From: Nymphaea colorata
Lineage: Eukaryota > Streptophyta > Magnoliopsida > Nymphaeales > Nymphaeaceae
DNA length: 64,000 nucleotides
Direction of reading: 5' to 3'
Assembly: GCF_008831285.2 (NCBI RefSeq)
Contig: NC_045146.1
Span: forward strand, 20,041,289-20,105,288
The notes below the pieces were generated by a model. The model saw only the letters and a list, made by a program, of their open reading frames with translations. It had not been told where the DNA came from and did not search any database. This document shows positions 11,818 to 25,000 of this stretch, in pieces; positions within the stretch are counted from its first letter, which is position 1, and every line of letters begins with the position of its first letter. The translations under genes were made by a program, and so were the position numbers.

Positions 11818-13426
11818 CTAAACTAACTCACCGAAATTAGACTCGGTTCTGGAGGTGCTACCGCTGCTAGTCTCGGAGATGCAACCCCCGTAATACACCT
11901 TGTGAAGCACGCTCGTTGGTGAGAACTCCAACCTCGGAGAGCTGGACACGGAGGCGCTGGTGTTGCCGGCCACCTGCTTATGATTGCTCACCAAACTAAG
12001 ACCATCAGAGATGGAAATGGAGAGCTGCGTGCTCGAATCGGGGATGCCGGAGGCGACGGTGGTGATGGTGCTGCTGTTGGTGGTGGTGGGGTTAGCGACA
12101 GCGGCAGCCGCTACGGTGGTGGTGGTGGCCGTCGTCGTCGTCGTCGTCGATTTGGACGGCTCCGGTACTGTCTGCCTTTCCACAGGCTTTCTTGAACGGT
12201 TTCTCCCTCTGTGCATGTGCTTCTCACAGTACTTGTGGTCCGGAACAACCTCTTTCGAGCACCTCCATTTCTTGCCATCCGTCCTCCTGCACCTTCCCGG
12301 CTCTGGCTCCATACCGTTCCGGAAGTCGAAACACAGACCACCACCTGACACTGGAAGCGGAAACAAAAACCCCGAAATCTTTCATCAGCTGGTCAGCTAA
12401 CTCACCAATCGGAATCTGAGTCGTCTGCACCGAATACAAGAAACCAGGCATACCCTCCCCCACGCCCATTTGACCTATCACCGGTTTCTGGGCAACCTAA
12501 CCTAAACCACAGATGGCCAAGAAAACCTGCTGCCATTCATACGACTGCTTCCTACACGCAACGTGATTTAGTCGTTTGACTAGCCTATGATAGACGGTGA
12601 CCGAGTTACTTGATTAATAAACCATGAACTGGACACCAACACAAACATCATATTGAAATTAATAAAGCGAAGGCTTAAATTTTGTGAAAGGGTTAATCTG
12701 CACATGTTCGTTCAAATCGAATTTCCTTACTCTTGCTTAGTTATCATGACAAACGGGTGTGTAAAAATACTTTCATTACAAGTAAATCCTGAGAAGACAT
12801 AGTTTTCGTCAAAAAATAAGAGAGAGAGAGAGAGAGGGAGGGACTTACTGCTTGAGGGCTGAACCATGCCCATCGGCGAGCTGACCACGCTCTTCCAAAT
12901 GGGAAGCACGAGATGAAGCGGCACGGGAACACCGGCCGCCATGTACTTGAAGATGAGAGCCTGGTGCTCTAGCTCCTGCAGTTGCATGAAAGTGAAGGAA
13001 GACTGCGCGGACCCCAGCCCGAGCCCGAGCCCGAGCCCGAGTCCAACTGGAGAAGCCATCCCTGGAGAGACAGACGGAGTAAGAAGCAATGCAGCGGGTT
13101 TCAATGGCCGGCAACGAAAGAAGAATGTCGATCGGTAGAGAAACACAGAAAGAGAGACAACAACGCGAAATTATCGGCTGAGGGACTGGCATAGCTATCG
13201 CTTGCTCAATAAACCCGGCTCTCGGATGGTGATGGTAGGTAGAGGAAGAAGAAAGAGAAAGGCGCAAGTGATTAGTACCTGGAGAGGGACGAACCGCATC
13301 TCGCGGCGAAGCGAGACGAGGAACTTTGGTGGCGAGCAGAAAGGTCTGGTCTTCGCCGTGGGCGTCGGATTTCCATGGCTGGTGGTGGTGGTGTTGCTGC
13401 TCACGATGGGTGTGAGGAGCCTCCAT
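11818..13426 (-). CDS. GRF: Growth-regulating factor transcription factor (QLQ + WRC)
   Basis: Plant-specific nuclear transcription factor that works with GIF co-activators to promote cell proliferation in young organs. Exons 13426-13279, 13061-12849 and 12350-11818 join in frame to 297 codons plus TAG. Exon 1 opens with [15 protein letters not shown]. Exon 2 carries a (Gly-Leu)5 run followed by the QLQ domain (residues ~72-107: [17 protein letters not shown] ... PIWKSV), which binds GIF. Exon 3 carries the WRC domain (~135-178) with perfect CX9CX10CX2H spacing and a basic RRTDGKKWR nuclear signal, then a Thr/Ala-rich linker. All three splice junctions are GT/AG. At 297 residues it is a small GRF; no clear C-terminal FFD or TQL motif is seen. 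A miR396 site lies at the end of the WRC coding region. The start is the first ATG upstream of QLQ in frame. Confidence 0.93.
12178..12199 (-). promoter_or_regulatory. miR396 target site in GRF mRNA
   Basis: The plus strand reads TTCCACAGGCTTTCTTGAAC, which is the miR396 sequence with the single extra G that forms the well-known bulge of GRF targets. In the transcript it overlaps codons for RSRKPVE at the end of the WRC domain, exactly where GRF genes carry it. This predicts post-transcriptional restriction of the gene to young tissue. Confidence 0.92.
13016..13046 (-). repeat. Coding GAGCCC hexanucleotide repeat
   Basis: Tandem GAGCCC units (plus-strand reading) encode alternating Leu-Gly residues just before the QLQ domain of the GRF. 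The unit length keeps the frame, so copy number could vary without breaking the protein. Confidence 0.85.
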
Positions 13427-13499
13427 TTAACATCTGCTCCCTCTGTTTCCTGATTTTTCTTCTGAGCGCACAGACGAACTGAACAGAGGGCGGCCCGGC

Positions 13500-13522
13500 G
13501 AGAGAGAGAGAGAGAGAGAGAG
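13500..13522. repeat. (GA)n run in the GRF 5' region
   Basis: An uninterrupted GA run lies 75 bp upstream of the GRF start codon, in the presumed 5' UTR or core promoter, reading as CT on the gene strand. Such runs are common in plant leaders and can bind BPC/GAGA factors; a regulatory role here is inference. Confidence 0.6.
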
Positions 13523-16500
13523 GCAGCCGCTTCTGCTCCCTAGTACCGGTCTGAGACTGCTTATGTGCTAAACCCGAAAAGTGTGGCGGGCTTTGAATTA
13601 TTAAAGCGGAGGAGCTGTCCATAGATCGCTTATTTTATTAGTTTATTTTTTGAAATTCGAAGCTGTAATGGTATCACGAGTTGAAGTGATGATGAAGGCA
13701 GAGTTGCAGACCGTCCTGCCCCCTGGAGTTAGGCGCTTAGCTCTGGGGCCTCTCCTGCGTCCGCGACCCCATGGACCGTCAAGGCGGACTCTCCGTTGAC
13801 TCTGTCTCGCACTTCAGCGAACGTGTGAAAAAGGAGTGCAGCTTTCCATTCCGAAACTTCACTTCGCATCCTCTCATCCTTGCTATGTGCAAGGGTTAAC
13901 CACGCGAACCAGGTTCCCCATAATTGGTTGGCTCTGCGAGTGCATATGTATATAAATCTGCAGTCGCCTTTTTAGATTGCCAACTTTAAACCGCTCAGTC
14001 ATAAAAACCTTTGGTAAATTTGTTCATCAATGCCACATGATGATCACCTATGAATCGGTTTTTTGACTAAGAATTCAAGAATACATGACGGAATTGAAAT
14101 GGTTGAATAGCTAGGTTACATAATTTGCAAGTTCTGTCGTAAAACGTTAGCTTAAATGAAGATTTTACAAAGAGTATGCAGCCTTTCACGTTATATGTAC
14201 GTATATGAAGAGTAATTACCCAGGGGAGGGGGATGCGGTGAAGAAGGGGACGCTGGGGGGCCGTAGCTAGCGGTAGATGATAGAGACTATTGAAGGACGC
14301 CGCGGTTAAGGCGAGGGGACAAGTCGGGGTAGACATGTGATGTGAGTGCCAGTAGTTGCGTAACAGGAGAGCACAGCAACAGGGATGAAAGACAAAAGGC
14401 AAAAAGAAGGAGAAGGGGAAGGACAAAGCTGCATGCATGTTTCGATAAACAACTGCAACCGCCTTCTGCAGTGTTGGAAGCTGCTGCTTTGCCGTCCGGC
14501 AGCACCGGAGCCGTTCTTTCCTCATCGCTCACGTACGGCTGCATCTCTCTGGCAAAACCTCTCCAGTAAAGAACTTACAAAACAATTAAAAAAAAAAAAA
14601 GTGGCATCGAATTTTCCGGCCATACAAAACGGATGCCAAAGGAAGGAGCCCCGTGCAATCCTATTCCTGGAGTTTCTTAATCTCCAAACAGTAAAAGCTG
14701 CCAGGTAAACGGCACGGGCAGTCGTACCTTTGTGTCTAGAGGATAATTTTTTTTTTGCCTATTACAAGTAACAGGTATTAAGAAGAAAACGTAGATGTAC
14801 TTTTACTGAAACAAATGCCACCGAGTTGGGCCTTCTGAACTATTCGATATAGTATGAGGAGGAAAGATGAAGTTAGGTGGGTAGCTGGAAAAAAATTTCC
14901 AACAAACAAATTGACCTCATAGGGAAGTGATAGGAATTTCATCCTTATTCTGGCGCAAAAAAAACTGTTGCCAGACAAGTTGTTATCTCCTTTTTGTGAT
15001 TTCAAAATAAACTTGTTAGCTAAAGAAAAGGCTTGGACATAGCAGGCCTGGCCAGCAGGTCATGCATGTAGAATGGAAGAAGAAATATTAGTATATCACG
15101 AAAACTTCATTTATAATGTTTCAGGTTGTCATTCTGTAGCATGTGGATATTAGTCCAAAAAACACTAGTTGGTTGGAGGACGATGAGATGCAATCCATGT
15201 GTTATTGGTAACCAAAAACTAAAGGATCCCCCAATTGTATGTAGATAGCAATTGGGCTTCAATTTGCAAGGGAAGGGAAGGCAAATTTGGTAATCAATTT
15301 GATTCAAACGAGAGGGCGCAGTAGATATCAGTACAGAATGAAGCAATTAGTTGAGTTCCCGTGATGGACCGCATGCGCACGGTAAGCGGAGTACTCGTGG
15401 AATCCTTGTCACCCTTCACGTCTGCCAAAAAATTAAAGAGAAAGGCAGGGCAAGGGAATGAGCATCCCCTCCTCCTCTACCCTCTCTCTCTTTGTTTTGC
15501 AATTCCTCTCCATCGTCTTTTATGTTTTCGAGTGGCTGAGTTTGAAGTGTGCTCACTGACAGCTCGCTTCATCTTGTGAGATAGCCCTAACAACCTCAAT
15601 ATCTGAGTGTGCTATATATAAAGGGGTTAGCTTGTTTAAAATGTTTACTACAGCCCATGCACGCACTTACATATTGAAAGGGTGTTCCTTCAGTTAAAGC
15701 TAAGCAGTCGCCTTTGACTGCTGAGAGATCAAGAGGAAGTTCCAAGAGTAAACAAGGAGGACTAGTGCAAACTACTTTAGCCACTTTATTTGAGAAAGTG
15801 GAGGTAAAGATTAGGCAATCTCACTACTGCTTTGAAGTAAAGGAATAAATGATGTTACCTGTTGACTGTTCAGTTCATAGAGGCATTATTTATTTTCATT
15901 CAAATGTTGTCTCGAGGGACTTCTTACTATTTTAGTACAGTTACTTTTAAATTTGCTACTTTGCATGTGCTTGTTCTCCTTGTAGGGTATATATAGCAAT
16001 AACTAAATAATTATTGCTTAAATTGCATATATCTGATTATCGTGTCCACTTCACAAGATTGAATCTTCATCTGGAGTACTGTATGTTGTTTTCTTTGAGA
16101 TTACAGTAGAATTTTCTTAGTTTACATTGCTTCAGGAAAATATGGTGGTGTTTTGTGTGGCTGTATGAATGGTCAGTGGCCATCTCTAAAGCACAGAGAA
16201 TTGTGGCGATTTAGCAGATGGTGGGATCTTTCTTCTGTCTGTCTCACCTCACTACTCCGAATTTCTACTGGGGAAGAACTCGAGCAACTCAAATTTCTTA
16301 TCTTGTCTCTTCCCCTCACTCAACTCTACAAGCATTCCATGCTGCCGAGGGTACAGATGTGAAAGACCTAATTTACAATTGTCTGCATCAAGATCCCATT
16401 TGGAACGAGTTCTTGAACAGATGGTCTTCTTCTTCTTCTTCTTGTTTTGGGGAGGAAATCTCTAGGACTGCAGTCGGCCGTTTCGTTCATTCTCAAAGAA

Positions 16501-19500
16501 ATTTTTGGATCACTACAATCGGTCAAACTCCGGCTATTTGGAATGGAGTGCTTAACGGACCACGTGTCAGAGACTTCCAAATTAATGGCTATACGCACGC
16601 ACTACGCGCAGCCTTTTTTTTTTTCCCGCACTTGAATCTTCCAACACATTGCTATAAGAAACAAATAGATGGAAATGGGAATAAAAGGAAGAAAAAGAAC
16701 GTCATTTTTCAGTCGGTTTATATTTAGCTAGTTACGAAACACTGTTCTTATTCCTGCCTTCCACTTTAATGCAGTACACAACGATTGCACAAATGAATAC
16801 TCACTCATATGCACACATAGCAGCCACCCTGTACGGTTCAAAGTGTTGGCCGAAGGAACGAAAGGGGTTATTGAAAGAATTGTTCGGAAGCCTTTGGTAC
16901 GTAAATGTAACTGAGGAGATTGGTAAGAGTTCTAACGCGAGAAAGGGGAAAGAAAACCGCTAGTAAACTGATAAAACAGAATTGCAGTAGAAGCGCGGGT
17001 GGGTATAATCCTGTAAAGAAGAATCCTGAGTAAATCAATTATGTTGGTCGGAGGTGCAGCTAATTGCAGTAACGCCCGAGCATCTCAGGGCACAAATACA
17101 GATTTAGTTTGGTCTTCCGTTCCCGCTCACCAGATCGATATATATCACCCATTTAAAAATGCAAAACCGAAGGTGGGCCAAAAATCTGATGAAAACTCAC
17201 AAGCTAACAAATACATGCATATCATTATTTAACTAACTAAAAGAAGCGACCATCATTTGCACATGTAGGGAGGACAAGTTTCAAAAAAAAATTAAGGAAG
17301 GCGAACTTCATCTATTGAGGGCAAGTTGTTAAAATAGGAAGAGCAGAAAATAAAATTACCACAAGAGTCGTGGATAGTCGAGGTACCGCCTGTATACCGA
17401 TTGTCGAGCCCACGTTGTTTTTGGATCAGATGTCAGAGAGTTGTAGATGCTGTGTTGAACCGGTTGTTGTTCTTGTTTACATGAAGTTGGCGACAAAATG
17501 CAAGAGGCAGCAGGGAAGGTGAGCACTACGCTGGCGGCCGAGGGAGAAAACCAATTAACGCAGTAAAATAGAGACGGCAACCAGAGCCTAAAGACGGGAT
17601 ATTCCCTTGTGGGTGCTTGAACAAAATGGCCACACATGTCTCTACTGGACGGCACCTCAGATTCAGCACCACAAACTTTCGAGTTCTGTAAAAGCTCGAT
17701 ATATAGTTGGGGTGGGACTGGGACATGGCATGTGACTCGCACCAGATGCTTCTTTATCTTAAAAATAGAAGACGAACCGACACAGCCCTGGCCCCCACGT
17801 TAAGTCGATCCAAGAACGAATGATTTTAACGATAATAGAATTCAAAGGCATGGATCTCGACTCAAAGCGCTTTGTCAGAATCCGCTCACAGTTTGCGTTT
17901 AATGTAACTTGGTTTGATCGATGGAATGCTGAGAAAATTATGAGTTCAACTTATATGTATTCATTAAATTCAACCGTCAATTTTTTTTCCAAGTTTTGTT
18001 GATCTTTGCAGCTGAACTGCAAGGACGCCATTAATGAGTATACAACTAAAAGCTATTGTGATTTAGAGATTTCTTCGACAGCTCGTTATCGTGCATGTAG
18101 CCACATATTTGATTTTTAAGAAAATATCTTCTGCGGAAAAGGTTGCATGGAAGAATATCTGTACATATTCAGGTTTTGAAAGCGGTTAAACATAGGAATG
18201 TGCTAAAGAAAAATACATATGCATGTAAAACAAAATTTCATTATTCTGAGCATTTGACTAGTTGTTGTACAAAATTCCAATATCGTGAGAATACTGTCTG
18301 CTATTGCTGGTGAGCGTTTGTCTGGCCCAGCCATGGATGACCGTCGAAGAGACTGAAAACGAAAAACCACAATATATAATGCCATATTCTCAAAGCACGC
18401 GATTGATTTCCTGCAGCTGCAACTTTGTGATAACCAGATGATCAGTCGCTGAACCTCACGAAGGCGTGCAGTACTTTTACCGATCCGATACTAAACCGCA
18501 AGTAATGGGCTATGTGAATGAGGTGCGTCGTTACCAACCAAGTAAATGAAAAGAAACTTCTCTCCTTCTCTTCTTAAAAATTAAAAATAAAAAAAGGAAA
18601 AGAAGAGAGAGGGAGAGTGAATCACCAGATCGATCCACAATCGAATGACTGATGTCCATTGGTTTCAACAAATTTGTCGGCGTTCATAAAGCGTGTGAGC
18701 CAGGTGGTCCTTCATCATCTTGTCCGTATACGTATATAGTAGACGCTGTGCCAGGCGACAGAAAGAAGGCATCAGACAATGTTTGATCCCTGGTTATTAC
18801 TTCAAGCCATCTTAATTGTGGGTGTTTGGTAATATTACTACATGACTAGAATGCAGTATTCTATGAATCTATCTAGATAAATATATTACTATTCTTTCTT
18901 CTAATCAGACCGAGACACCCCAAAGAGCCTTGTGGCATTCTTTTGTTCTGCGGCCCTCAGAAACCGGTTATCCCTTTCGTTCTTTAGGGGAAGAGGAAAC
19001 GGTAAAATACATTCAAGTGGGATGGGGACCATTCGCTTGGGGAAACGTGAGTCTGTAATTAAAATCACAAAAGAGAAAGGAAAAAGAATTCGAGGAAAAT
19101 GAGTCCGATAGGATGGGGACCAGACGAACCATGAGAATCCCACTTGCGCTGAGTTTAGATGCCGTTCCCTCAGACGGCAACTCAAATAAAAACATGGGGA
19201 GAAGCCACGGCACTTCATCCGGCGTTCATTGTTACAAACTTCGCTATTCACGTTCTCTCGTATTTATTTTTTATGTTTTCTCCACGGTCGATGCACATAC
19301 AAGACATTGTTGTGGTGCAGATTTCAAATGAACCCAAAGTGCATTATCTTCTCATTTCAAACAAACATCTGGAGCTTTAAACAAAATTGATCGATCTTTT
19401 GGGAGAGAGAAGCACACAATCGTCCCCCCCCTGCTCGCAGCCTCCGAAAAGAAAATGCCCTCTTTTATTTGGTCGACCTCTTCAAGCAAGCACTCCTACT

Positions 19501-22007
19501 TGTATGCGCAGAGGAGACGAATGACACCGAATGTAAAGAAGCAGCACCAGACCAACTAGGCCACTTCCGTAGAAGGGGAAAAACCCCGCCAAGCTGCAGG
19601 AAGGAAATACAGTTTAAAGTTCAACTATTTTTTTTATAGCCTCCATCTTAGAACGATCCACTGTCTAACGAAACGTAAATCTACCCCACGGACGAGGGAC
19701 CGACAACAGATCCCGCGTTTACATGTAAGATCGCCTTACATCTAACCACATACCGCTCTCTTCTGTGTTCAAAGACCAGGTGCCTTTCTTGGTTTTTTTA
19801 GGATGGCTCCTTCCTTACAAATAACCCTGTACACAAAGATGAGTACTTTGAAAGACGGTCATGCATTATGGATAAAGATGACTTCCATGCAGCAGCCTTG
19901 ATCAAGGTAGAGACATTCCTACCGACGAAGATTAAGACAGTTTTCAAAAGAAGAGATGCCATAGTCATCAAATAAACAAAAAAAGAAAAATCTCAAATGT
20001 AACATCTCTTATTATTTAGGAGCAATGTTTAGAAATCATTGTAGAGAACCCTCATAAATGTGAGGGACCTGTTTTATGGATTTCAAGGCCAACGGCCTTT
20101 CCTGGGTAAAGAAAATGTGCTCCACCTTAATTCTTTGAGCTCTTTTTTATTATTGCTTTATGTTTTCCTACATATCTACGGCACAGAGAGTGGAAGGTGT
20201 TGGACTCCATTGTCCGGCCCTTAAAACGTGAAAGAAATTAAGCGTCTATCGGGCAAATCTAAATGTCAAGTTTTTCATAAGTTGGCGTTTGATGGGCGTG
20301 AAAGCTTTTTCATTCAGGTTCTTCACCATACACCATAACAATACTGGAAAAGGATCTCAAGATTTTTTTTTTGGTTTAATAAAAAAATGTACGATTTCCA
20401 CCGTTTTCTTCCCAGAAAAACTATAATTATTTTAGTTCAAAAATTTTACCTGCTATACAGTGACTGCAGAAGCAGCTTCTTTTTGGTTTCAGCCCATCAA
20501 CCGCTTGCTAAGGGAACTTCAAGACGTAGATCCTTGTAAGTTGTAAGGCCATCATTCTGCAGATGGGACTGTCCAAAGGTCCTAAAGACACCCGCTGCAA
20601 GCACGATCAATTTCTTTGCGTGCATAGTAAACGTAAAACAATTAACCAATTTCTTAACGGACGACCAAGTCTCCTGCAAAGCTCACGGTTGCTCAACATA
20701 TCGTGTGATTATATGGAAAAAAGAGAAATTTATGATCTAATAGTGCCATATAATTCTATTTAGTATGCAATGGAATCGATCAAGAATTCCTTTCCTTGCA
20801 TATTGTCATTTCTTTTTTTTTCCCCCACAAAAACTAAGTAAAAAGACGAAGTTAGGAAAAAGGAACTGGGCTTTCATGAACACCTCAATAGAGTCGGAAC
20901 CATAAAGTCGACGCAGGTCCAATGTCACTTGGGTTGGGGAAGGGCAAAACAGACTGAAACGAAACCAGGTCGCTGTTTCATCATTTCCAGAGAGAGAGAG
21001 AGAGAAGGCTAGTCAATAGCGGGAGCAGTGCACCACCCCGAAGCTCAAATGACCCAGTAGTTAGACTCGGACTTAACCTACGACCAACAGCTGTCAGGTA
21101 TTGATTGCCAAATAAAGAGCCAAAGACTGAGCACCAAGGGGGCAAAGGGCGAGCAGGAACGGAGAGGTTAGCAATGGAGAAGACGCCAGCCAAATCCGAC
21201 AGCTGTTAGTGGCAAGACTCAACGGCAGAACAGCAACTATACAAGATGAGCCGCAACCGTAGGTTCTTTAGAAACATTTGGTGAGCAATTATGAATACAC
21301 GGACACTCCTTTCAGCTTACAATCGTGCTAGGTGTGTTAAAATGTAAGAACCATGAAAACCTTGTTGATAGTATGCGCACCCTGGCTATGCTACTATGAG
21401 GGGTACACACCCTGCTAGATATCGCATAATAACATTTGCGAATGATATTTAAAATAGCCTTCTCAATACTTTTGTTCACGCTAATAGATTGCCGTTTCGA
21501 ATATTAAAGCATGACCATTTTACGCCTTCAATACATGCAATTGGAAGCTTGATGAAATCAAACTGCTTCGAACTCAAACTTTGTACAGATCTCCGAATGA
21601 GAAGAAACCATGGAGGACTAGCAAGTCCGATGCGTCAAGACGTATTTCCACTTGTTCACTGAAGACACATGAAGAAAAGAATTCGTGTTGAATTCAGAAA
21701 ACCTATCAATTCAGTTGATGTTTTTGTTCACCTGCAACCATCGACTATAGGGCACTGTACAGAGAATTTCCTGAATTGATGCTCGGATAGACAATTTGGT
21801 ACGAGGAGCTATCGGGTTCAGCTATAATGAGCATCTGAATGATTATTTAAACACTGGGTCGGAAATTAGAAGACCACGAATGGGATTAGCAAAACGACAG
21901 CCCATCATACGCTTCAAGGGTAGACGCTGCTGAGGAAACCGAGTACAGCGACCCAATGCAGCTAGCAAAACGATCCATATCTTGGTCACAACTTTCTGTT
22001 GTGTGCT
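13523..22007. other. Intergenic, no recognised gene
   Basis: About 8.5 kb with no family I recognise on either strand. The proximal part should hold the GRF promoter and the distal part (from about 21.3 kb) the 3' UTR of the antiporter gene. Open frames present, such as 16218-16727 on the plus strand and 17356-17742 on the minus strand, have no conserved motif and were not accepted. Confidence 0.45.
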
Positions 22008-25000
22008 TCAATCATGGAAGCTCTCTCCTGCATCAAAGAGACACTGTCATTTCATACATGTAGAAGCTTTAAATAGTGAAATTGGGAACATCATGCTAAC
22101 TTAATGCCAGGGTCACAAGGGCAAAAAGAAAAATTCAATTCCTGTCTTAATTTCTCTCCTTGAAAAAATAACAATGTACCTGAGACTAAAAACTGATAAT
22201 ATGTACAGATGACTTATGAAGATTGACTATACATTTGGACTGTTCACTCTTCATGCTTAAAATACACGATGACATGAAAACAGTTGAATCCATTACACTT
22301 TAGGTACTAACTAGAAGGGGCTATTTGTTTGCACAAATGCTAGCAAGTTCCAAACCAACCTCACCTCTCTGTGTGCTTTCTGAAGGAAACCAACGCATGA
22401 GTACTCCCAGATGCATCAATATGGGAATTAGTTTGAACATAAGAGGGGTTGTGACCTGAACATTTATCCAAAAAATTATTCAGGACCGCATATCAGATAC
22501 TGCTGGGTGACCTGGTGAATATGTAAAACCACAAGACCACATTTCCCAGTTGGTGTACCATCAGCAGTACAGTGGCAGATCAAGCAGGTACTTTGTGAAG
22601 GTTTTGCACATGCAACATCAGACGACTAAGTCCCAACTCATAGGAGGGTCAAGAAAGATTACCAGGCTGAGGGCTGTTGTTCCCAAAAGAAGAAGATATA
22701 TCTTCCCCTGCACATTAGAACACCAGAAAAAGTAACTGACGGTAAGGAAAGATCACAATGCACTTGATAGCTGCACTTCTTAAAGCACGAAATGGATGCA
22801 TTTCAAATCCATACCTTTTAGAACGAAAGCTAGCAACCACCAAAAGTCAAGGATATAAAAAAAATTTAATTACTGCCAAACATTATTATGACACAATGTT
22901 AGGGCAATCTGTTGGGAGTCGACCCAGATCAGTTGGACCTGGAGTCATCTTAATAAGGACTGTTTGCCTTAGAACTAGTATTTTCTACTTTTTTTGTATT
23001 GGGTCCCTCATGACTTCTGCCAGTGCCCTGTAGAACTGAACCAGTAAGGTGGGTCAGGTGATGAACCAAGTATGTAATAAACCCAACCCAGTGTCTCCTA
23101 TATAGTGCGAAGGTGAGCCACGCTGCCATGAATTTTGAAGGACCAGCAATTCACTTGTACATGTAGTTGTAAATGCAGCATAGGAAGCCGAGTTGGGAAG
23201 CCTTGGTGGAAGCGATGAAGGCTCGGTTTGGGCTATCAGATCTTGACTACAATGACGAGTTATCCAAGATCAAACAACAGGGAACAGTTGTGGTGGTATC
23301 AAGAGCAGTTTGAAGACTTCAATAATGTGGTGAAGGGCTAGGCGGTGGAAGCCTTAATAGGGCATTTCATGTGAGGACTCAAGGAACGAATACAAATTGA
23401 AGTGCAAGCAGTCCGCCCATGCAACCTATCTGATTGTTTTGAAATGGCAAGGACGGTTGAAGAAAAGAACATGAAGCTGAGCAATGTAGGGAGGAGCTGC
23501 AATGGCGAGAGGAGTCCTAGAATGGCTGCAACATGCTCAAAAACTCCTGCCATGGCAGTTGGGGGAACTAAGATTAGTTCGCCAGCCAAACAGGTGGTTT
23601 AGCGCCTCACATTGGAGCAGATCAAGGAGAAATGAGGCATGGGATATACTTCCACTTTGATCAACCATGGACGTCAGGACATGCTTACCAGAAACTCACA
23701 TGTACTTGAATGAAGAAGGGAACAAAGTACAAACCTATGTCACCTGAGTGCAGGGTGCTGGTGCGGGTGCGGGTGCTGGTGCCGGTGCGGCACATCTCAA
23801 AAAATTTAGGTGCGGCGGTGCGGTGAGAGTATTTTATTGTTTTTTAAATATAATAATATAAACCACAAAATTATTAAACTGATCATTGATAAAATCATTA
23901 AAAGCAAAGGCCTCCTCAAACAAGTCAGATTAGATAAGAAAGATATTATCTCTGTGATGAAAACCTATAAGCAAAAGGTATTATCTCTGTGATGCAAACC
24001 TATAACTTATAAGCAATTTAAAAAAACAAATTAGACACCAAAGTGCAATCTCAAGCAAATGTTGTTAGTGTTAGTCATGACTGTAACAATAAAAAGCAAT
24101 GCTCAACGGTGCTGCCTATTTGATAACAGAGGTAGTAAATTGGAACCCAAAATCGTGATTTTGGTATTGATAATGGCAACGAGGTGGTGGTTCTAAACTT
24201 CTAATGTACGAGAGGGAAGTTTCCCATCTTTCACCGTCTTTCCCTTCGTCTCCTCTTCCACCGACGCCCGTTTCCCCTTCTTTCCCCTCCCCTCTCTTCC
24301 CCTTCGTCCATGGCCAAATCCTACTTCCCTCTGTTTTCTCCCCAAGTTCGCCTCCCCACCACCGTCTCTTCCCATGTGCATCGATTCAAGAGCCTGCTTA
24401 CATATTGAATGCAGGGTTCAACTGGAGTTGCAGTAGGAGCGCAGAGAGAGGGAGCAGCGTAGAGAGAAGGGAGCAGCGCAGAGAGAGAGTTTACCCAAAT
24501 CCGAACGCAGCGCAGAGAGAGGGAGCACCCGAAGGCCGGAGTAGCGCAGGCTGCAAAGAGAAGGAGCGGCACCGCAGAGAGAGGCCGAGAGGGAGAGAAT
24601 CAGCACCGGAGCAGAGAAAGGCCGAGAGGGAGAGAATCAGAGAAGAGAAGCTGAGCGTGAGAGGGAGAGAACTCGTGCCCTAGCTAAACTTAACATCATG
24701 TAAAAATTAAAACACCCAAAAAGTGGACGAAAAAGGGCAGGTTTGGTTTGACTACACCCGACTCATGTTTGACGCGAGCCGGGTGCGCGTCCAAAAATGG
24801 ACGAATTCAGTCAGGTGCGGCTGACCACACCTGACTCGCGTTTGACCTTTTGGGTGCGCACCTGCGCCCGCACCCGCACCCGAAATGCGTCGGGTGCGGG
24901 CACAAACTGGAAGCACCCAGGTGACAGAGGTACAAACCACTACCTAAAGAGGAGGAGCCTGTTGTCGACGATAGCCACCAGATGCGAATGGAGAGCTGCA

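Noticed and set aside
16218..16727. 169-codon plus-strand ORF
   Set aside because: No recognisable domain, contains a Ser run from a TTC repeat and poly-Phe from a T run; a chance frame is more likely.
24204..24683. 159-codon plus-strand ORF
   Set aside because: Pro/Ser- then Arg/Glu-rich low-complexity translation of CT- and GA-rich repeats inside a transposon.
23751..24905. GGTGCGGGTGC arrays as a candidate CRISPR-like or minisatellite locus
   Set aside because: They are inverted subterminal repeats of a transposon with TSDs, not regularly spaced direct repeats with spacers.
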